Assembly: GCA_017795105.1 (NCBI GenBank)
Contig: CP051247.1
Location: 1,302,001-1,366,000 of the forward strand
From: Planctomycetaceae bacterium
Lineage (GTDB): Bacteria; Planctomycetota; Planctomycetia; Planctomycetales; Planctomycetaceae
DNA length: 64,000 nucleotides
Reading direction: 5' to 3'
The translations under genes were made by a program, and so were the position numbers. How positions within the stretch are numbered: position 1 is the first letter of the stretch; each line of letters begins with the position of its first letter. Shown here in pieces: positions 58,905 through 64,000 of the stretch. The notes under the pieces are model-generated. The model was not told the DNA's origin. It did not search any database and worked only from the letters and a program-made list of their open reading frames with translations.

Positions 58905-59606
58905 CTATTCGCCGGTCAATTCCTCGATGATTCGCTGAAGCTGGACGTCGACACGGGCATCGATCTCGCCGTATTGCATCAGCACGCGATAGTCACCCGG
59001 GTTGAGCTCAGGATGCGGGATCAGTTTCACGCCGGTTTGACTGACTCGTTTCGTCACCTGCTGCATCTCATCCTGAAGAGCGGCCAGGTCCGATTCGCAA
59101 ACGTGAATCTGCAGTTCCGACTGGCCGACGACGAGCTTGAGCACTTCCTGCAACCGATCGATGGCGATTGTCGGATCGCGTTCGATCAGCCGATGCACCA
59201 GTTTCTCCGTCATCGCCATTACGAGATCGATAGACTGAGCCTGCCAGTAGGCTTCGGCCTGATCGCGGATCTGATGTACCTCGCCAACGGCCTGCTTCAG
59301 ACTCGGCAGCACGGTTTTCAGTTTGGCATCGACGACGGCTGCTGTTTCCTGTTTGACGCGATTCTGAATCGACTTCTCGGCGTCCGCCAGGCCCTGCTTC
59401 AGACCGATTTCGCGTCCCTCTTTGATGGCGGCCTGCTTGATCTGTTCCGCTTCCGCCTGGGCATCGGTCAGCAGCTGTTGAGCCTGCTTCCGAACCGATT
59501 CGAGATAGTTCTCGCAGCGGCCGCGCAGGTCTTCGTAGTTGAACTGTCCAACGGCCATCGAATCGGCGAGAGCGGCAGACTTCATGACGCGGGGCGAAGT
59601 TGTCAT
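58905..59606 (-). CDS. fliH: Flagellar export ATPase regulator FliH
   Basis: FliH dimers anchor and regulate the FliI ATPase. The 233-residue product has a central coiled coil with Ala/Gln/Glu repeats (AQQLLTDAQAEAEQIKQAAIKEGREIGLKQGLADAEKS) and a C-terminal ATP-synthase-delta-like domain (LVHRLIERDPTIAIDRLQEVLKLVVG to LNPGDYRVLMQYGEIDARVDVQLQRI). It lies between fliG (20 bp) and fliI (6 bp). Confidence 0.9.
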   Translation of the reverse strand: MTTSPRVMKSAALADSMAVGQFNYEDLRGRCENYLESVRKQAQQLLTDAQAEAEQIKQAAIKEGREIGLKQGLADAEKSIQNRVKQETAAVVDAKLKTVLPSLKQAVGEVHQIRDQAEAYWQAQSIDLVMAMTEKLVHRLIERDPTIAIDRLQEVLKLVVGQSELQIHVCESDLAALQDEMQQVTKRVSQTGVKLIPHPELNPGDYRVLMQYGEIDARVDVQLQRIIEELTGE

Positions 59607-59626
59607 CGAAACATCCTTCTATCCGG

Positions 59627-60619
59627 TCAGGAGATGAACTGCTCGCTGGCGTTGCCACTTGATACGACAATTTCGCCGGAATCTTCGAGGCGGCGGACGG
59701 CATCGACAATCTGCGACTGCATCGCTTCGACATCGCTGACGCGGACGGCTCCCAGGAACTCCATTTCTTCCCGCAGCATATCGGCGGCTCGCTGCGACAG
59801 GTTGGAAAGAATCTTCTCGCGAATCTCTTCCGATGCCCCTTTGAGTGCCAAGGCCCACTGGCTGTTGTCGACTTCCTTGAGCAGCGATTGAATCGCCTTG
59901 TTGTCGAGCTTGAGCAGGTCGTCGAAGACGAACATCAGGCGGCGAATCTCGTCGGCCAGGTCGTTGTCTTCTTCTTCGAGGTTCTCGAGGATGCCGCGGT
60001 TCGTCATCCGGTCGGTCAGGTTCAGGATCTCGGCGACAATCGGCACGCCGCCCGCTTTTTCGAGCTGCTGATTGATCGTGCTGAGCATGCGGACTTCGAG
60101 GCTCTTCTCAACGTCCTCAATGACTTCGGGACTCGTCTGTTCCATGTTGGCGATGCGACGGATCACATCGAGCTGCTTATTGGCCGGCAATCCGCTCAGC
60201 ACTTCGGCCGCCTGCGACGGTGGCAAATGCGACATGATCAGAGCGATTGTCTGCGGGTGCTCTTCGACAATAAACGTCAACAGGTTGTCGGCTCCGACCT
60301 TGTGGAGAAACCCGAAAGGGACGGAGTTCATCGACTGCCGCACGTTCTCGAGAATCGCGCCGCCGATCTCACCCATCGAATCTTTGAGCAGCTCATCGAC
60401 AGTCGCCATCCCCCCCTGTTCCATGGGAGTCCGCTCGCGAACAGCCGAGTAGTATTCGTCGAGCACCTTCTCCTGTTCCTCGCGGGTCACGTTCTTCAGC
60501 TTCGCAATCTGCAGCGTGACTTTCTCCACAATCTCGCGAGGCATTTGCGCAATCACCTCTTTGGCGAGTGGCTTCTCCAGCGAAAGCAGCAGAATGGCAG
60601 ATTTGCGAATCGAATCCAT
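59627..60619 (-). CDS. fliG: Flagellar motor switch protein FliG
   Basis: FliG couples the MS-ring to the C-ring and takes torque from MotA. The 330-residue product has three ARM-type helical domains, with MSHLPPSQAAEVLSGLPANKQLDVIRRIANMEQTSPE in the middle and the torque helix region LMFVFDDLLKLDNKAIQSLLKEVDNSQWALALKGASEEIREKILSNLS at the C-terminus. These are hallmarks of FliG. It lies 47 bp after fliF. Confidence 0.96.
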   Translation of the reverse strand: MDSIRKSAILLLSLEKPLAKEVIAQMPREIVEKVTLQIAKLKNVTREEQEKVLDEYYSAVRERTPMEQGGMATVDELLKDSMGEIGGAILENVRQSMNSVPFGFLHKVGADNLLTFIVEEHPQTIALIMSHLPPSQAAEVLSGLPANKQLDVIRRIANMEQTSPEVIEDVEKSLEVRMLSTINQQLEKAGGVPIVAEILNLTDRMTNRGILENLEEEDNDLADEIRRLMFVFDDLLKLDNKAIQSLLKEVDNSQWALALKGASEEIREKILSNLSQRAADMLREEMEFLGAVRVSDVEAMQSQIVDAVRRLEDSGEIVVSSGNASEQFIS

Positions 60620-60666
60620 GATGGAAACACCGAAAGGAGAATGAATCTCTCAAAACAGGGAATGGA

Positions 60667-62286
60667 CTACTTGGCTTCCTGAATCCAGTTGGCGATGATC
60701 GACGCGGTCATGTCCGGGTTCTTCCGCACAAGCGACTGCAGATGATCGATCCGTTTCGTATCGCTCTTCGGACTCAGTTCATCGTCGTCTGATTCTTCGT
60801 CGCCAGCACGGATTGGCACGACGGGTTCATCATCTTCAGGAATATTGACCGGCTGCTGGCTGCGGACGGTCTTGTTCAACATCCAGAAGGCCCACAGAGC
60901 GAACACGCCGAGTGCGACGGCACTGCCCCACTGTGTGACCATGTAAGTGACGGTATCGGTCCAGGGAACGGTCACGATCTGCTCTTCAACCGGCGTCGGC
61001 ACGTAAGAGCCGACGTCGATGTAGTCATCGATACTTGCGCCTTGCGGGATCGGGATGATCTTGGCGACGCGAGCCTTGACCGCATCGACCACATCCGGCT
61101 CGTACTTCTTTGAGGCGGCTCGAATCTCTTCTTCCGTGGACTCGGCTGTCAACTCGCCCGACTGCATGGCGACCACGCGAAAGTACGACTCAGGGATTAC
61201 CACGGAGACGCGGACGTTCTCGGGCAGTGCTCCGATAAGGGCCTGTTCGATCACTTTGTACGAGGGAGCACTCAGAATGGCTTCTCGTGTGGTCGAGGAA
61301 TCCTGCGTCTGTCGCGGCGTCTGTTGAGCGGCGAGATTCATCGGTCCGTTGGCGTTCTGCCCCGGTTCCCGCTGCGTCGAAAACTGATTGCTGTTGTCTT
61401 TGACTGAGACGTTCTCGCTGTAGAGCGTCGACCCCTGGCTCTGCATCAGCTGCTCGCGGCTGACCGAGGTCTTGATGTTGTCGATGTCGACGTTCACGGC
61501 AACGCGGACCGAATCGATGTAATCGATGGCCGTCATGATGTCGTTGCGGTACATATCTTTAAGCTGCTGGATTCGCTGCAGCACACGATCGTTGAACGGG
61601 TCGTCCTCGAGTGACTGCTGATGAGCAATGCCCCGTCCCAGGTCGAGCACGGTCACATCTTCCGGCTTCAGGTTGGCTTTCATGCCCGAGATCGAAACCC
61701 GAATTGCATGCACCAGCGTGGAGGGAATCTCGTGCCCCGGCTTCGGACGAACGGAAACCGTCGCCGTTGTTTTGGGTTGAGCGGGCCAGCGGGCTTTCTC
61801 TTCCTGATCCCAGACGACGTTGGCGTAGTCGATATCGGGCAGCGCGGTCAGCATCTGGCTGGCAAGTTTAGCGCGAGCGATTTCCTTACGGGTGTCCATC
61901 TGCTTGTTGTTGGCGAACGGGCCGATGTCGGTGTATTGCTGCTCCCATTCCTCAGCCCAGTTCTGCGGCAGCGTTCCCGATGCCAGCAGAATGGCGTTGT
62001 ATTCTTCGACCTTGTCTGCCGGAACGAGCAGTCGTTGTCCACGTCGTTTGAAGTCGGTCTTTCCCTGTTGCAGCAGCGTTTCTTCCGCCCGAATCAGCTC
62101 AGCCACGGTGAACGTCTTGCCGACAGACACTGGCGAGTAACTGCCATCGCCCGAACCGGACCACATCAGGTAGCCGAAGCCGCCGATGACCGCAGCAGTC
62201 ACCCCGACCAGCATCATGCGCTGGCTGGCTGGCATCGACAGGAATAGCGTTCGGAACTGGCCGAACGTCTGTTTCAGCATTTCCAT
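60667..62286 (-). CDS. fliF: Flagellar MS-ring protein FliF
   Basis: FliF forms the inner-membrane MS-ring on which the basal body is built. The 539-residue product has a first transmembrane helix near residues 22-42 (RMMLVGVTAAVIGGFGYLMW), ring-building motifs (ELIRAEETLLQQGKTDFKRRGQRLLVP; VSVRPKPGHEIPSTLVHAIRVSISGMK) and a second helix near 432-450. The C-terminal RIDHLQSLVRKNPDMTASIIANWIQEAK tail binds FliG. It is preceded by fliE and followed by fliG. Confidence 0.95.
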   Translation of the reverse strand: MEMLKQTFGQFRTLFLSMPASQRMMLVGVTAAVIGGFGYLMWSGSGDGSYSPVSVGKTFTVAELIRAEETLLQQGKTDFKRRGQRLLVPADKVEEYNAILLASGTLPQNWAEEWEQQYTDIGPFANNKQMDTRKEIARAKLASQMLTALPDIDYANVVWDQEEKARWPAQPKTTATVSVRPKPGHEIPSTLVHAIRVSISGMKANLKPEDVTVLDLGRGIAHQQSLEDDPFNDRVLQRIQQLKDMYRNDIMTAIDYIDSVRVAVNVDIDNIKTSVSREQLMQSQGSTLYSENVSVKDNSNQFSTQREPGQNANGPMNLAAQQTPRQTQDSSTTREAILSAPSYKVIEQALIGALPENVRVSVVIPESYFRVVAMQSGELTAESTEEEIRAASKKYEPDVVDAVKARVAKIIPIPQGASIDDYIDVGSYVPTPVEEQIVTVPWTDTVTYMVTQWGSAVALGVFALWAFWMLNKTVRSQQPVNIPEDDEPVVPIRAGDEESDDDELSPKSDTKRIDHLQSLVRKNPDMTASIIANWIQEAK

Positions 62287-62335
62287 GGATGGGATCGATT
62301 ACGGGAGGGAGGAGAGGAAGGGAGAGAAGAACGCA

Positions 62336-62644
62336 CTACATTCGCATCTGCTGGACTTCCTGGAACGCGCTGACGAGCTTGTTCCGGACCTGCATCATCA
62401 TTTTCATGGCCAGATCGGCCTTCCGCATGCTGGTGAAGACTTCCGCGGACGTAATGTCTTCGCCGAGCAAGCGAGCTTCCACATTCGCTTCCGCGGTGTG
62501 GGCCATGTCGCTGGTCTGCTGAATGCTCTCGAAAAGCATTTTCTGGAAGTCGACCGGCATGCCCGATTCCGTCGGCTGCAAAGCGGGATTGCTCTGCACC
62601 AGCGGATTTGAGGTGATTGAACGGGAGTTGATTGAAGGAACCAT
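62336..62644 (-). CDS. fliE: Flagellar MS-ring/rod adaptor FliE
   Basis: FliE joins the MS-ring to the proximal rod. The 102-residue product ends with the typical ADLAMKMMMQVRNKLVSAFQEVQQMRM helix and has DFQKMLFESIQQTSDMAHTAEANVEARLLGEDITSAEVFTSMRKA before it. Length and the flgC-fliE-fliF order support the call. It lies 35 bp after flgC. Confidence 0.93.
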   Translation of the reverse strand: MVPSINSRSITSNPLVQSNPALQPTESGMPVDFQKMLFESIQQTSDMAHTAEANVEARLLGEDITSAEVFTSMRKADLAMKMMMQVRNKLVSAFQEVQQMRM

Positions 62645-62679
62645 CGGGATTGAGTTCCGCAGGCTGGAAGGGAGGTGGC

Positions 62680-63081
62680 TTAAGCGAGAATCCGCAACGT
62701 CATATCACCGATTTTCTGGGTGGTATTGAACGAGGCGATGTTCGCTTCGTAGGCGCGGGATGCTTCTAACGCATTTACGAACTCGGTGACAAGATTGATA
62801 TTCGGGTAGTCGACGTAGCCGTTCGGATCGGCGTCGGGATGTCCCGGCTCATAAACTCTGCGAGGTTGAGCATTTGCGTCCTGCTGCACCTCGAATTCGA
62901 CGCCCTTGGCTTTGCCGTCGGTCTTTTCCGCTGAGAAGGCGACAAACCTCCGCTGAAACGGGGCGACGTTCCCTTCGGCATCGCGGGTCGTGTTCACGTT
63001 GGCCACGTTCTCGGCAATGGTGTTCAGCCGCTGCCGCTGAGCGACCAGGCCGCTCGTGATGATGTCGATTGTCTTAAACAT
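62680..63081 (-). CDS. flgC: Flagellar proximal rod protein FlgC
   Basis: FlgC is a proximal rod subunit. The 133-residue product has the flagellar N-terminal motif IITSGLVAQRQRLNTIAENVANVNTTR, the HPDADPNGYVDYPNINLVTEFVNALEASRAYEANIASFN block and a C-terminal hydrophobic helix. It lies 34 bp after flgB. The length is normal for FlgC. Confidence 0.94.
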   Translation of the reverse strand: MFKTIDIITSGLVAQRQRLNTIAENVANVNTTRDAEGNVAPFQRRFVAFSAEKTDGKAKGVEFEVQQDANAQPRRVYEPGHPDADPNGYVDYPNINLVTEFVNALEASRAYEANIASFNTTQKIGDMTLRILA

Positions 63082-63115
63082 GTCGGAATCTCCGTCTCAG
63101 TTTCCGGATAGGCTC

Positions 63116-63640
63116 TTAGACCACCCGTTCGCTGATCACGCTTTCAAGGATATTGAGCTGGTTCCGCATCACTTCGATGGCGAAGCTCTGCATCGAGGCA
63201 TTCTTCACCATCTCCATCGATTCTTGTTCAATGCTGCGACTGGCTCCGTCGTGGAAGGTCAGATTGCGACGAACCGGTTCCGCTTTTGACAGGCTGGCCG
63301 GGAAGAAGTCTTCGGTTCTCCGTTGTGCCGTTCCCGAGGGCGGCGTCCCCTGCACTCCCGGCAGCGGTTGCTGCCACGCCAGATGAGACCGGCTTCCGCC
63401 GGCCGGAGACGCTCCGAGTGAACTCGGGAGAATCGGCTGAGGATTCCCCTGCTGCCGGCGAGCTTCGACCGCCTGCTTCAGAGCGCGTTCAAAATCCTGT
63501 ACCGGCAGATCCTGCGGCTGGTAATCGGGCGTGTCGATGTTGGCGATGTTTCCGGCAAGAACTGCATGCCGCTGCTGGCCGAACGCGGCAACACGTTCCA
63601 GAAGCGGAACGGTCGTTTGTTGCAGGAATGGATCGATCAT
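63116..63640 (-). CDS. flgB: Flagellar proximal rod protein FlgB
   Basis: FlgB is the first proximal rod subunit. The 174-residue product has the N-terminal motif LLERVAAFGQQRHAVLAGNIANIDTPDYQPQDLPVQDFERALKQA and a C-terminal helix (SIEQESMEMVKNASMQSFAIEVMRNQLNILESVI). The middle region is extended by a Gln/Gly/Ser-rich linker (about 60-115) compared with E. coli FlgB (138 residues). It is the first recognised structural gene of the cluster. Confidence 0.93.
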   Translation of the reverse strand: MIDPFLQQTTVPLLERVAAFGQQRHAVLAGNIANIDTPDYQPQDLPVQDFERALKQAVEARRQQGNPQPILPSSLGASPAGGSRSHLAWQQPLPGVQGTPPSGTAQRRTEDFFPASLSKAEPVRRNLTFHDGASRSIEQESMEMVKNASMQSFAIEVMRNQLNILESVISERVV

Positions 63641-63687
63641 GGGAGGACTGCCGGGTGTGAGTGAAGGGAATGGAAGAAAGTCGGGGA

Positions 63688-64000
63688 CTAGAAGTTGCGA
63701 TCAAACTGACTGTTGCCGTCGTCATCCTGATAGGCGTTCTGCACCGCGATCCCGCCGGAAACGAGCTGCAGCTGAGCCTGGGTATCGTCTTTCTGTCGCT
63801 GCAGTGTGTCGGTACAGACTTGCTCACGTTCCATCAAACTTGCCAGCGCCTCTTCCGTTTTCTCCAGCAGACCTTCACAGCGACTCCGTTCTTCCGTGGG
63901 AAGGCGGTCCCGCAGGGAATGCCATTGCCGAGGTAGCGGCGGTTCACAATCGCTGCAGGTACGCAGAGCATCGAGCAGCGTCTGCTTCTTGAGCAGGATC
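63688..64000 (-). CDS. C-terminal part of a small coiled-coil protein upstream of flgB, truncated by window edge
   Basis: A minus-strand frame is open from the window end to the TAG at 63688-63690 and encodes about 103 residues with no start in view. It includes LRTCSDCEPPLPRQWHSL, LPTEERSRCEGLLEKTEEAL, ASLMEREQVCTDTLQRQKDD and the tail SGGIAVQNAYQDDDGNSQFD. The helical, charged and glutamine-rich makeup and the position just before flgB suggest a FlgN/FliT-type export chaperone or a similar flagellar accessory protein, but no signature proves it. It lies 47 bp upstream of the flgB start. Confidence 0.6.
   Translation of the reverse strand, partial: ILLKKQTLLDALRTCSDCEPPLPRQWHSLRDRLPTEERSRCEGLLEKTEEALASLMEREQVCTDTLQRQKDDTQAQLQLVSGGIAVQNAYQDDDGNSQFDRNF

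Overview
The window is about 64 kb of a moderately GC-rich bacterial chromosome that looks planctomycetal (phylum Planctomycetota, probably order Planctomycetales; inferred from gene content, not from a marker tree). The pointers are two DUF1559 proteins with type IV pilin-like N-termini, each followed by a small regulatory-like lipoprotein; a large FG-GAP/cadherin/Calx-beta/RTX protein with the ELLETRALLSG-type N-terminus; PQQ-propeller and kelch proteins; and a complete flagellar cluster. No rRNA, tRNA, CRISPR array, prophage or transposase gene was seen.

Layout. 1-2.4 kb: a 5'-truncated kelch protein and an exported PQQ-like propeller protein. 2.4-3.5 kb: a mosaic of palindromic repeats around a small unknown gene. 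3.5-7.7 kb: minus-strand lipid cluster rpmF-plsX-fabD-acpP-fabF, without fabH or fabG. 8-10.5 kb: a small acidic protein, two small membrane proteins and an RluA-type pseudouridine synthase. 10.5-11.2 kb: a second repeat mosaic. 11-14 kb: an isolated fliM, proA and a cysteine-cluster protein. 14-16 kb: DUF1559/lipoprotein pair 1. 16-26 kb: a phosphodiesterase-fold protein with altered metal ligands, thrC, the ABC-F gene ettA, a SLOG-type protein, a GNAT-nitrilase fusion, a triple-repeat protein of unknown function and a DapA-like aldolase. 26-31 kb: a three-domain MFS-PlsC-acyl-ACP synthetase fusion divergent from ruvB. 31-36 kb: DUF1559/lipoprotein pair 2, two coupled exported proteins and a PEGA lipoprotein. 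36-43.7 kb: a YdjM-type membrane hydrolase, the large surface protein, a PIG-L deacetylase with a 53-residue membrane protein downstream, DUF4870 and an HD phosphohydrolase.

43.8-64 kb is one long minus-strand flagellar cluster. In transcription order it runs: a partial coiled-coil gene, flgB, flgC, fliE, fliF, fliG, fliH, fliI, fliJ, a MotE/YlxF-like gene, fliK, flgD, flgE, flbD, motA, motB, fliL, fliN, fliO, fliP, fliQ, fliR, flhB. It encodes the rod, MS-ring, switch, export apparatus, hook and stator. The order resembles the Firmicute/Spirochaete fla operon except that fliM, normally between fliL and fliN, lies about 37 kb away. flhA is not in the window.

The most notable observations are a canonical EF-hand loop inside FliR, the relocated fliM together with a FliN that carries two FliM-like N-terminal motifs, a 358-bp element with 35-bp terminal inverted repeats, palindromic repeat mosaics whose hairpins look exchangeable, the phosphodiesterase-fold protein with lost metal ligands, and the triplicated DWY/YY repeat protein.
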